DNA of 64,000 nt from Monarcha castaneiventris obscurior (lineage: Eukaryota > Chordata > Aves > Passeriformes > Monarchidae), in NCBI GenBank assembly GCA_026261815.1, contig JAMPIT010000230.1, positions 9,671,001-9,735,000 on the forward strand, given 5' to 3'. The notes under the pieces are model-generated. The model searched no databases, was not told where the DNA came from, and saw only the letters and a program-made list of their open reading frames with translations. The translations under genes were made by a program, and so were the position numbers. Of this stretch, positions 23,001 through 34,324 are shown piece by piece. Positions within the stretch are counted from its first letter, which is position 1; each line of letters opens with the position of its first letter.

Positions 23001-26000
23001 TCTCAGGGCTGTTTCTGGTCCCAGGTTTCTCAGACCAACTCTATCATCTTCCCAGGATTTTTTTCCTTTCTGAAGGAGAAAAATATGAAATAGAAAAGAG
23101 AAAGAAACAAATTAGGCTGCTCTTAAATGAAAACTTTTTTGAATTCATTTCTGTAGAAAATGTCAGGATTTTACTATTTGTACACCAGCCCAGACTAAAA
23201 GCTTTGAAAAATACCAAAATACCCTACATATCACCGAATCAGCATTTGACCTACTCCAGTTATATTCACATGGAATCATCTTAATTATAAAGGTCTGTTG
23301 TAGAGGGATATATTATTAGTATATTTTCCATCTGTCTGTATTTATTCATAATGGAACACGCAGTCATTTTCACATTTTTTTAGTAATGAAACATATCAGC
23401 ATTCTGTGAATTAGTGGCATTATGGTGAAGAGTATTTTGCTTTTGAGAGATTGATAGCTCAGGAGACCAGCAGATGAACAAACAGATGAGTAGAATGCTC
23501 CCTGCTCTGAAGTTTACAGCAAAACCATGCAACTCTACTTGTCTACTTTGAAGCCAGACTTCAAAGCAGTCATGTGTTAAAATGTACACAATATGACTGT
23601 TTACCATATTAATGAGAGAATATGGCAATGCTCTCTTATTAGAAAAAAATATTTGTGTCACTTCTTTTCTTTTGAAGTCAGCTGTTGATTTTAAATCAAG
23701 CAGTTAACGTAAGTTTTGTCAGTCCCATTCTGGATGTATGTGGGTCACTGTGTTTGCATTAAGTGTCAGGATAGGAAGCTGCCTTCATGAAAATTATGCT
23801 TTCATGTAGTCAATTTGAAAGATATTCATTCCTCCACTACTCATGTTTCCTCATTCCGTCGGAGAATGATGACATTCTAAAGCAGGTAGTCAGACATACA
23901 AAGAGAAGCACTTGGAGCCCATCTATCTTGCTTGGAGGAAAATTCAGAGGCCTAATTCATTACAGTTCTTTGAAACTGTAAGATGAAGACACTATAGAAT
24001 TGCAAAGTACTTTTATTATTAAGGGAGCAGGAGAAAATTTCACCTTTTAAAATACAAAATAAAACAGAGAAAACCTTCCCCCAGGAAAATGCATTGGCTC
24101 GATCTTCTTCATTCATCATCATTTTTAACCTCAATATATACCTTAACCTCCATTTTCACCACCCCTCCCTCCCTCAAACACCCTCCTGCTCTGGTCTTCC
24201 CCTTCATTCATTTGAAGTTACTCTGTAGAGTCTGTATTTTGTCACTCTCTTTGGTGCTTAGAAGAGTGGGAAAACTCCCCTGCCAGATGTTTGTCTAAAC
24301 CTGCTTTGACAAAATTCCCTAGAAGAGAAATCCACAGCCTCTCCAGCCAGTTTGTTCAAATTATGCTCACTATAAAAAACAGAAATAGAATGGTTTCTCT
24401 TATGCCTAAACTGAGCTCTTTTTAGTGTAACCACACATTTGGAAAAATAACTGTCACTTCGTGTTTAATCTACAAAGGTGAAGGTTTCCGAGACTTTTGG
24501 AATTTCTTTTCCTGTCAGTTTCGTTCCAGAGAGGGGTTATAATGTTTTAAAATATGATTTCCCACCACATCACATAGATATATTTTAAATGATCTAATTT
24601 AAAGTCCAGATTTATTATTTGCTTCATCTCTTCTGTGCCACTTCAAATGAGTAACAGAAATCACAACCAGTTAAAACCACTTGTGTCTACCCACACAAGT
24701 CCAGTTTGCTTTAGCAATTCCATTTACACTCTAACAACACAGCTATTGGAAAATAACTGGGATTTGCTTGTGCTGCTGAGATATACTGTACATCACAGAG
24801 CTCCCACTCTTTTATATTGCTGCATGCCAGGCTCTGTGCACAAAGCCAGCACACATTCTATTTCCTCCCACCTGAACTCACTGTTGTAATTAGGTGCAAA
24901 TCTCAGAGAGCATTGCTTTTTTCCTTATCCTTAAAATCACAGATCAGAGTTTGAGTAGCAGAAAACTGATTTCTTATTTCAGTCTTGTTTCTTTTCTCAC
25001 TATTCTTGCTGCTAAACAAAAATAAGGAATATATAAAGAAATTGAAAATTCAAGCAAAAATTATTTTTTCTATTTAACCTTAGTTCTGGTCCACTTGGGC
25101 AAGAATACCCAGAAGACCAGGTAGGGAATCTGAAGACTCACAGATGGAAGAGAATTAGTATACTGCTGAGATAAAGAAAGGCAGTCAGAGACTGGCCTGG
25201 CAGGATTCTTTCCCAACCAGACCATTTTCTGCCATTCCCAGAGACAGGGACAGAAGAGAGCATGGGAGTCAGAGACAGAGCATGAAGCTCTTTAGAGATT
25301 TCAGTCCGCACTCTTGCACTTTGGAAATTTTAAATATTTTTGAAATTTAGTAGATTCCTGGCAAAGCACTGAGAGCAGAAGAACGCTATGGAATCCTAAA
25401 CCCAGTGCACTGTGTTTGGAAGTTTGCTTCTTAGATTTCACTCGATTAAGCAGTCCAATCATAAAAGATTTGTGCTACCTACCATATCCAAATTTTGATT
25501 GATTCCTCACATTCCCTGTATTCCATTGTGAAGACCAACTAGGTTTTCTCAAGCATTTCTAGACAGTCAGTTAACACCAGCTCCCTTGGAGAAAAGAAAG
25601 GAAGTTTATGTAAATTAGGTATGGCTGAAAAAATTCTGCATGAGTAGCCAGTTAGGGTTTAGTGTTCAGATAGCTTCAGATCTGACTAAATATCTAATAT
25701 GACAGAATAATAAACTTCAGAAGATGTAATTCAGTTGCTGTCACTGCCCTAGAACTGTTGAGATCTTTAATCCTTCAAACACAAAATTATTCTTGCAGAG
25801 CTCACAGCAGGGGATTGCAGAGAAAGTCTGTACAGTATTTACTTTTTTAAATGCATATTTTTCCATGCAGTATTAAGAAAAAAAGGTGGTGAATGCACAG
25901 CAAAAAACCAGCACAGACTTGATTTCATTTCTTTAGCTAGAGTATCCAAGGTGATACAATCTGATATCCCACTCAAATATAACTCTTCCGTCACATATCT

Positions 26001-26329
26001 ACAGCTGCAACCTACTAGAGAAAAAGATTAAGTGGAAGGAAATTTAAACCACAGTAGGCCTAGCAAGTCACCTGCTAAAGACTTTGGATGAGAGTCAAGG
26101 GGTTAGCTGAATTCCCAGTCAAGTCATTCTGTATTCTTTCTCTAAAAACATCTGTGCTGAGGAATGGGATGGCAATGCATACATATGGACTTTTTAAATT
26201 TCTTGTGCTTAGCTAAACGTATCTGCAGAATGATGATGCCTTGCAGATTGTACAGATTTGTTTACCTCTTTCTGAGAAGCATGGGTATAAATTTTTTCCT
26301 TGATATGCTATCTCATTTAAACCACTTAC
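20090..26329. other. Putative intron region with weak candidates
   Basis: This is about 6.2 kb. A possible 34-nt minus exon lies at 23036-23069 (superb acceptor, KGKKSWEDDRV frame, phase 0 in and one base out, but a poor GTCTGA donor). A GC-richer stretch at 22620-22990 has open frames on both strands and no recognised repeat. A GA-run occurs at 21868-21881 and GTAATAATAATA at 22091-22102. Nothing else is seen. Confidence 0.4.
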
Positions 26330-26473
26330 TTGCAGTTCTTTGAACATGACCACAAGAGGTAAATGAATAAAGATGAAAAGACAAAATTCAACTGTGCTGC
26401 TACACAATCTTATTTCCATTGTTTCCTTGATCAGGCAGCAAGTTCTAGAGTCTTTCAGTATGTAATGGAACAA
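26330..26473 (-). CDS. Putative exon, 48 codons, hydrophobic second half
   Basis: The minus-strand acceptor is excellent (CACACTTCTGTTTTTCTTAG) and the donor is AACTGCAA/GTAAGTGG. The 144 nt between are open for exactly 48 codons, starting and ending on codon boundaries. The residues include HYILKDSRTCCLIKETMEIR and then a hydrophobic run, CLFIFIHLPLVVMF, that could be a membrane segment or buried helix. Because its phase is 0/0 it needs linking exons to 29762 and 20089 that I could not settle. Confidence 0.5.
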
Positions 26474-27112
26474 CTAAGAAAAACAGAAGTGTGTGCAGGT
26501 GTAATTTTGCCTTGTATTTCATGTATTTTTTTTTTTTCCTCATGTAACCTACAATTAAATGTGACAAGGAAATGAAAATCACTTTGAAAATGAAATGATT
26601 TATTTTACTAGGTGATACTGTAGTCAATGGAAGAAGTGGGCCACAGACTACAAAGTATATTAATTTTTGTCCAAATATACTTCTAGTCTAGGAGGTAAAT
26701 CACTGTAAAAGCCCATGTCTGCCAACAATGGAACACAAAATGTACCACTGGCTGTCACTAGTCCTTTATCTGCCTGGTTTTTTTGATGCCATTTTGATGC
26801 TTGAATGAAGCCACCTAGATGTCTTTAGGGAAGCAGAAATACCACTTAATTATTATATTGGTTTAAAGTCTTCTTTGTTTTAGTAAAGGAGCTATGAGAA
26901 GGCTTTAAAAGTTCAATAAACCTTACTGATTTAAAGACTTCAGCATCCTCATTTACTTTCCCTTCCTTATATTCCAGTTAGTACTCTGTCAAATTCAGTC
27001 TTTTGTTCTGAAATTTTTCTTGTTTCACAATGAATTCAGGAGTCTTTTACAGTAGGAATGTTGAACTGTACAAGACCATGAGGAACTTATATATTAATGT
27101 TCTTGAAATTAC

Positions 27113-27217
27113 AGGAAACACTGTGCTTTATGTCTAATTTCAGGGGATCCAAATGGTTTCTGCAGTACGTGCACCCATAGAGTATCCTTTCCACCATCCC
27201 TTTAAAGCATATAAAAC
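27113..27217 (-). CDS. Possible exon, 34 codons, contains CTYC
   Basis: A superb minus-strand acceptor (TTTCTTCTTTTCAATCTTCCATTACAG, positions 27218-27244) precedes 105 nt open in only one frame, which needs two bases to start and leaves one. It reads ICFKGMVERILYGCTYCRNH and beyond; the donor TTTCCT/GTAATT is moderate. The plus strand of the same stretch also has an open frame behind an acceptor-like TCTAATTTCAG (27144-27416, stop TAG), so strand is not certain. Confidence 0.32.
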
Positions 27218-28869
27218 CTGTAATGGAAGATTGAAAAGAAGAAATATAATTTCCCAGGGAAAGAGAGCAGGAAGGAACAAAAAATTAGCTCCCAGGGTTA
27301 ACAAAGTTTGGTATGAAAAAGCAGCAATGGGTCCAGGGAAAACTATTGGGATCACTTATGCTCATGTGGAGGACCCAACTGAAGACACACCCTCAGTTCC
27401 CTTCAATGTGACCTAGTCTTGTGCTCAGTTAAATTTTGAATATGCAAGGAAAACATGCTACCTAAATTTTGAGAAATTGAAATTCTCCTTGTTATCTCTT
27501 CACATCTTGCCTCATGTCCCTTTGTGCCATGGCACATCTCTGCCCTACAGGAAAGCATGAAAAACACAGAAGTAGGAGTTGCCTGGAGGCTTCCTCCCTC
27601 CTCAACCATTAGAGCCCACTGGAAGCCCCAGAGCGTGGGATAAATGAAATTTAAGTGCAAAGCAAACAAACAGTGATCCTGTTACATCCAGCCACATCCT
27701 CTTTCCGTAGGGCAGGGGGATCATGGCAAAGCTAAAAATGTAGCCTTTTTGTGAATAGACAATGAGAAAACGACCTAGAGGTTCATTTCTTCCTTGGGAA
27801 TGGGACAGTTATAACATCTGTGCTTATGGAGGCTGTCTCCTGTGGGATGATAGCACACAGGTGAATACACAGAGTCAGTTGTTCCTCCTCTCGGAAGTCA
27901 GAGCTGAACACATAGTAACGTATTGGTTTTAAAAAGGAGAGTAGAAATAATTTTCAATAATTTTCTGCACAATATTCAAGTCACCAAAATCTATTTCCAG
28001 TGCAAAAAATACACATTTTCTATTTTTCATATGCTTCCCAATGTTCTTGATGTTGGGATTTCCACCAGAATAGAGTATAAACCACAGTTATAGTTTTAAT
28101 GATGGGGAAGATCCTTACAAATGTTCACAAGAGGTAAGAAGAAATAGTGCTACAATGAACCATGCACAGTGAGATGTTAAGCACGATAGTCAGCTTCATT
28201 TGACAGTTTTCATCTTGATACCCATTATTTGTCTTGGATCTATTTTTGTCCAAGGGCCAAAATTATCATCAGATATAAAATAGTTCTCTTGAACTCAGTG
28301 GAGCTGCATCAAATAAAATTGATAAGCATGTCTCTTTCACTTAAATACAATCAGATCAGATGTTAATATGATAGGTTTTAACACTAGAAGACTTAACCTT
28401 TGAATATCATGATTAGTAATTAATTTATTGATATTATTATTGGGAAAGAAATACTAAGATATGCTTCAAAGAGAAATTTAGCCCACACCAGGATGTCTAA
28501 AACAGGTTATGAGGTCTATGCCAAAATTGCTTTTGTCAGAGTAAAAGATGTTTATATAGACCCATGCAGAATAGCTTTGGATCTTCAAACAAGGAAAAAA
28601 AGGCTCTACTGTAAATAGCTGGTTTGCATATTTCTTATGAACTGTGATGAAAATAGCTGCTTTGCATGCTGTACCACAACATCGTTATGAAGATGTTACA
28701 GTGCCCTGGTGAAAACACAGCAAATAGAACCATGCATTTCTGTTCCACTAAAAGATTCAAATGAGGGCATGGATCACTGTAGAGGAAAAGAAGGTTGAAA
28801 AGCAGTTGAGCAGTGATAAACAGTCAATACTCACATCAAACTGATTGACTTGCCTCCACACAGTCAGTA

Positions 28870-29311
28870 GGTTTCTGGTTGTACACTCTGTTGGAATGGT
28901 GGTGCCACCAGTAACTCAGTCATGGGGAAGACACCTGTCTTGATTCTGGCCAGAACAGGGCTAATTTTTGCAGCAGTCAGGAGGGGCACAGCCAGGACCT
29001 TGGGGTTATTAATATCACCTCTCAGCAGGCCCAGGGGGGTGGAGGGGGTGTTGTTCTTTCCAGTTTGCTGGGGATGTGGTGAGGTAGCACCGTGTTCTGC
29101 TGGGTGAGCAATAGCCCATAAATCATTCACCTACCTTGGACACTCTCTTACCAGCACTGGTATTGTCACTGTTTTCTTATCTCATTGCTGCTTCTGGTAA
29201 ATTGTTCTATTTTCAACCCCTGTTCTTTACCTTTTTGTGCCTCCGATTCTCCTCTTCACCCTGCTGTGAGGTGGGGAAGTGAGTGAGCAGTGAGTGGTCT
29301 GGGGTGTTTCA
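28870..29311 (+). mobile_element. Solo or partial LTR of an avian endogenous retrovirus
   Basis: This is a diverged LTR recognised by blocks shared with bird ERV LTRs: GACACCTGTC..TTCTGGCCAGAACAGGGCTA, GGAGGGGCACAGCCAGGACC, CCCAGGGGGGTGGAGGGGG, the run TTGGACACTCTCTTACCAGC followed by ACTGTTTTCTTATCTCATTGCTG, and the 3' block TTTTTGTGCCTCCGATTCTCC then GTGAGTGAGCAGTGAGTGGTCTGGGG. The 3' end is placed at the CA near 29311. The 5' end is unclear, and no duplication is certain. No gag, pol or env flanks it. Confidence 0.78.
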
Positions 29312-29761
29312 GCAGGAAAAATAAATTGGGGGATACCATTCCTAAACAATGAAAAGATTTTAACTGTTTCATTGCTATTAAACATGGAGAGACGACTCTT
29401 GTGGATGCTACACTGGACTTGAGTGTACAAGTACAATAAAATAAAAGGGAAAAAAGAACTGTAAAAAGGTCAAAAAGTGAAAGCTTCTTCATTTATTTGG
29501 AACCATGTTATGGGAATGATGCTATCAGCTAAGTGAAAATCTTGTGCATTATGCAAAACCTCTCTTCAGAACCTGTTTTAAGCAATTAGGCCACATTTTG
29601 GATGATACTGACAGGTTCACAAGCAGAAATCCAGCAGGCTACAAATACTGACAGATCCTGCAACCTCAGTGGAAGACCTAAGTAAGAATCAGAAAATGCC
29701 ACCCAGCCTAATTATAAATTAATCATCTGTTCTAATAAAGTAAGAAAGGCAAAATAAATAC

Positions 29762-29925
29762 CTTTTGGTGAACAAGTTCTTTAGTACAATACCAGCAATA
29801 GAAGGAAAATTAAGACCTTCAGCAACAGAAGTCTCAAGGGATGTCAGTGGTTTAAGACTATGTCTCCTAGTGGAATTTTTCTTCTTGTCTTTGAATAGCA
29901 CAGGCAGCTCCAGCCAGAAAGCATC
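29762..29925 (-). CDS. Putative exon, 54 codons
   Basis: This 164-nt minus-strand exon has a textbook acceptor (ATTTCTCTTTTCCAG) and a good donor (CCAAAAG/GTATTT). Two frames are closed by stops; the open one codes for 54 residues beginning DAFWLELPVLFKDKKK and ending near FPSIAGIVLKNLFTK. It starts on a codon boundary and leaves two bases. Exon-like length, strong signals and single-frame openness make it one of the safer calls. I do not recognise the family. Confidence 0.65.
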
Positions 29926-31280
29926 CTGGAAAAGAGAAATAGCTGGTCAGAACTTAGCTCTCTTAAAAGTTCCTAATTTCCTCTTGAGTAGGACTAGTTT
30001 GGACAGTGAATCTATTATTTATAAAATAATACATTTTGATACATCATGGAGGAAAATCAGCTTTGAAAGAAATGCTGCATCATGGTTGTTTTGTAGATAA
30101 AATATGGTTTTCCTTTCTAGCACGTTCAGTTTATTGAAGTGGACATTTTTGTTTTGGCTTTTTTGTTTAATTCTGGGACAGAGGCAATTTCTTCTTTCTC
30201 AGGAGAATGGAAGTCACTGGCAAGTGTGGTCTTCTGTGGCATTGCCACAGAAATCTATAGTTCTAAGGAATATCGAAAGAACCAATTTATTTTCAAATTT
30301 AAATGAGAAAAATAGTCAGAAAGTATTAGCATGAAAGAGTGTTCTTAGATTGTATGTTGCTATGTAATAGAACTAATCAAATAGACTGAAGTATTAATTT
30401 TATTAATTGTTATTTATTAGATTATTACAGTTTCCCTTCATGTAACAACATTAATTTTCATAGAGCTGTAAAAGCTTGAAGTCCTACTGGGTAAAATCCT
30501 GTAAATATAATGCATTTCTTAGAAGAATAATGTATTAACTTTGTTTTCTGATAGCATTAGCTGTGTAACAGATTTCCAGTGTACTTCTAACCCCTTAGGG
30601 CATCCAAAGAGCTCCAGGAAACAAAGGTATCTTTCAGTACCTTCTGTTGTTTCTACAAGCATTTAATATTTGATGTAATATACATGCCCTAATAGCACAT
30701 GAAACACTATAGCCTGGTGTGATCACGGCATATACCAGATACACAGGGCAGCCTCCTGTTTTTTCCTATTTTGTTTTTCTATTTGGTATGCAAATCCACT
30801 CTGTGGTAACCTTAACCATGTGCTGCTTGTTCTGCTCATGCAAATCTTCGTAGATATCCTGGATTCTGATGCCATCTGCATCTGCTTACATTCCTTGCTT
30901 TTAACAAAGAGTCAGGAGTTAGTTAGACAGATGGCACAGCAAAACTATTATCAGAGATTATCAGGAAAATATGCTATTTTAAAGACTTTTAAAAATGTAA
31001 TCACCCTTATTCAGGGTACCATTACTACTGTAACATATTGTGCAATTACTGTTAGAGTTCCATTGCTTCAGTACAGACAGCATTACAGCAGGGTGGGAAG
31101 GAAAGATATTTAACTTTTTAAAACATTCTCAATGGCCCTGTTTTACAGCAGTTCTACTGTCAAAGGATTGCAGTTATATTCAAATGATTTTGTTTAGTAA
31201 TAACTGCAACACCTACTTAAAATCTCTTTTTGAGAAAATACTAAATGATGCTTAGTTGATAGTAACTGAGCATCACTTAC
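29926..31280. other. Putative intron, nothing firm
   Basis: This is AT-rich sequence with several short open frames on plus (30104-30334, 30820-31113) that lack splice context or protein-like composition. I see no repeat. Confidence 0.4.
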
Positions 31281-31319
31281 TGAATTCTACTTCTAAGAAT
31301 CCCACTTCCCCACCAATTG
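31281..31319 (-). CDS. Possible short exon, 12 codons
   Basis: This is a 39-nt minus segment between a superb acceptor (GATGCCTCCCCTTTCAG) and a donor ATTCA/GTAAGTGATG. One of its frames reads IGGEVGFLEVEF (two bases in, one out). A second frame is also open, so the reading is not forced. Confidence 0.32.
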
Positions 31320-34291
31320 CTGAAAGGGGAGGCATCATCCATGCAAATGCATGAAGTAGTTGACCTGTAGTAGCCAAATGCCCTGTGTAAGTGAGCAGGT
31401 GCAGCTTAAATTTACAGCTGTGAAGAAGCCTTTCAAGACAAATCTTGTGTTGTAGAATTCATTGTTAAGATTTGATTTCTAAATGGTATATTTCAAAGTC
31501 CGCATTAGTCAGTCTTGGACCTCTGAATTGTCATTGAAAAGAAATAGACATTTGAGATTGACACACCAGATCTATCTCAGATAACTGTATTAAAATGAGT
31601 CAATGTGAAAAAGTACCCCATTGCTCTCCACTGATCATAAAAAGTACCTTTGTAGATTTATTCATCTAATATTGGACACTTTGGTAAAAATATATTATTG
31701 GTCCACCTGAGATATCTAAATTTTCAGTACCAACCATAATTTCAGAACCATGTATGTTCTTTCCATATTTCAAAGAACTGGATGTTTTAGAATCCAAGAT
31801 ATACAGATAAAGGGTTTGCCAGGGCAGTTGGAAGGGCTGGCATGAAGTTCCTCACACCTCTAGACCACTGCATAACTTAAATGTTCATCTCACTTTCCTT
31901 TCATTTAAATCACTGTGTTGACAGTACCAGAATAAAGGTGTGCAGCTTTTGCAATTTTTCTTGTCTTGTAACTATATTTCTGAATATGATGGACAGCACA
32001 TCATTTACAGTGTTTTCATTTTTAGGCAGAAGGCTACTGCATGTTTTGTAGAAAATGATGCATATCATGAGCTAACAGCAAGTATCTGTCTAAACTAATA
32101 AAAGTGAGAGAAAAAACACACCTCAAAGTGCATTCTCCTGAAGTTTTCAAGCCATCAAAGATGCAACAAAAAATCAAATATTATGTTCTTTGTTGGACTT
32201 TCAGCTTTTAATGTATCCTCATCCATTTAATTATTCAAGTTGTATAAAATGCTTAGATGAACAGGATAAATTCAGTTCAAATCAGTAAAAGAATTACCCA
32301 AACTAGGTACAGAAGTGAGAAAACAAATCAGAACTTCCATAAGAACAGCTTTAGCCACCTATCTTTACAGAATTACAGAACAAGTCAGATCCTGAAACTT
32401 GACAAAGAAATCATAGACAGAGGTATCAAACAATAAGAAGCATTTTATTAAGTTTAGGATATTCAGAAAACTGTGTAAAAGTCACCAAGCTGAAAGATAT
32501 CAGTGCAGTTTTACTGCAGTCAAGGACCTCACACTAATTTATCCTAACTAAGAATGAACGTCTAAATTCAGTAATTAAAAATATTTTAATAGTTTATCAA
32601 ATTCTCCTCATTCTGTTTCTTAATTATTGTCCTGGTATAGACAAGTTAACAGAAAAAAGCCATTATCACAAGTCTTTTGGAGTTGTAATTAATTTCTTTC
32701 CCCCAGTGTGCTACTAAACCCATTTTCTCTAATACTTCTTTAGCCTTCTTATATTTCAAAGGCCTTTCTCATTGTCCTTGTGCTGGCAAAGATGCCCCTC
32801 TTGGCTCTTTTTGTTGTTTACCTTCAATCATTTTCTTAGTTTCTTACCCCTTTTTTCTTTTTTTCCTCCCCTACTCTTTGCAGAATAATTCTGTTTTGAA
32901 CATCAGAAGTACATTTCAAATCACTTAACTTCAACCTATTTTTCTTCCTGGTTACTTAAAACCTGTTGAATATATCCAGTGTTTGTGACATAGAAAACAG
33001 TACCTCTTCTTAAATGGAGATGATGGCTCTTACAGGTTGTGTTTTGAACCCTGTCAATCCTGGAGAAGTGAAACTAATTGTACAGTAGATACATGTGAAC
33101 AAGTTACACCTTTGCCTAAATAACTTTCACACAACTTGGTGGTTTTACTTTGGAAAAGGATTCAACTGCTACAAGCACTGAGTTTGCATGGATTTGACTA
33201 CATTTATATCAGCTTATTTAAATTAGTACTTTTTTGAATAGAGATGAAAATAAAGAAAAAAACCTGACCTTTTTAGTATAATTATTGGTCTGCAGTACTG
33301 ATTGTCTCTCTGCTTTTAACTGTGTATCATGTGACAAGACTTTTAGGAGACTTACAAAGTGCTAAAACTTATTAATAATTTCATTAATTCATATTAAGTC
33401 TTGCAATTTCTTAACCATAAATAAGTAAATGACAGTTCTGTCTCTTCCTAAGGATCACGTTTCAGGTGTATTAACCCTACACTTGCAGATAGACATCTAT
33501 TTTTCTTTTTATAGAAACGAAATGTTTTTAAATATCCCTGGCTTTGCTAAATCTGCTATCAGCAAGGTAGGTTAGATTGTTATTTCCTATGGATTTGTAG
33601 TCATAACAGTGAGTGAAGGAATAAAATTCAATTGTGTCAGGAGTTGTTCAAATACCAAATTGTCATCTCCCCAAGTTTGAACAGAAGGGACAACACACAG
33701 AGAAGTTAGACATGTATGTTTAGTTTTATTTAATTCCACTATTTCTATTAAATGAGCTTAGCAGACCACATTTAGTGTTCTTCAGAATTAATAGGGCTTT
33801 GGCAGAATGGCATCAATGTATTTTAAATTAAAATAACATTTTTTTGTGATCATCCTAAAAATGTATTTAATTGATGCTCCATTTTGCTCTATCATCATTT
33901 AAGTGCTACCTCAAGAGCACTAACTCAAATCTCTAGAGTTAGTTACCATCATCTAGAATCATGTAGCTTTAGAGAACAGAATCATTCTGTTTATCAAAAA
34001 GAAGCCTTTTCAAAATTTTCAGGCAGAAAAAAATAATCATGAAAGCACAGAGGTGAGAGACAGAAAAAGACCTGTTAAACGTATTCTTGCTGTTTGTCAC
34101 TGCAATGTTTTCCCCTACAGTCTTTTATTTTATCTTGTTTAGCTTTAAGTCTCTCAAGGCTTTCTATTCAATTTTCATTGGGAAATTATTTCAGTGTCAA
34201 TCTGCACCTCAGGAAATTTCCTCCAATGCTCAGTTTATGTTTATATTACATAAAATGACAGATATAAAATGCTTTTTGGTAAGCAACTTAC
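31320..34291. other. Putative intron
   Basis: This is about 3 kb. One weak minus candidate at 33004-33059 (acceptor TTTCACTTCTCCAG, frame IDRVQNTTCKSHHLHLRR, donor AAGAG/GTACTG) is noted but not phased to anything. There is no recognisable repeat. Confidence 0.38.
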
Positions 34292-34324
34292 ATATGTTAT
34301 TTTCTTAATCTTATTCAGACATTG
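34292..34324 (-). CDS. Possible short exon, 11 codons
   Basis: This 33-nt minus segment follows one of the strongest pyrimidine tracts in the window (CCCCATTCAACCACCTCTTCCAG) and ends at CATAT/GTAAGTTG. Only one frame is open, QCLNKIKKITY, on codon boundaries at both ends. It could be a microexon or a chance pairing of signals. Confidence 0.36.

Noticed and set aside
25081..25117. Plus-strand 37-nt unit between TTAACCTTAG and CCAG/GTAGGG
   Set aside because: All three frames are open, so there is no coding evidence, and it stands alone on the opposite strand.
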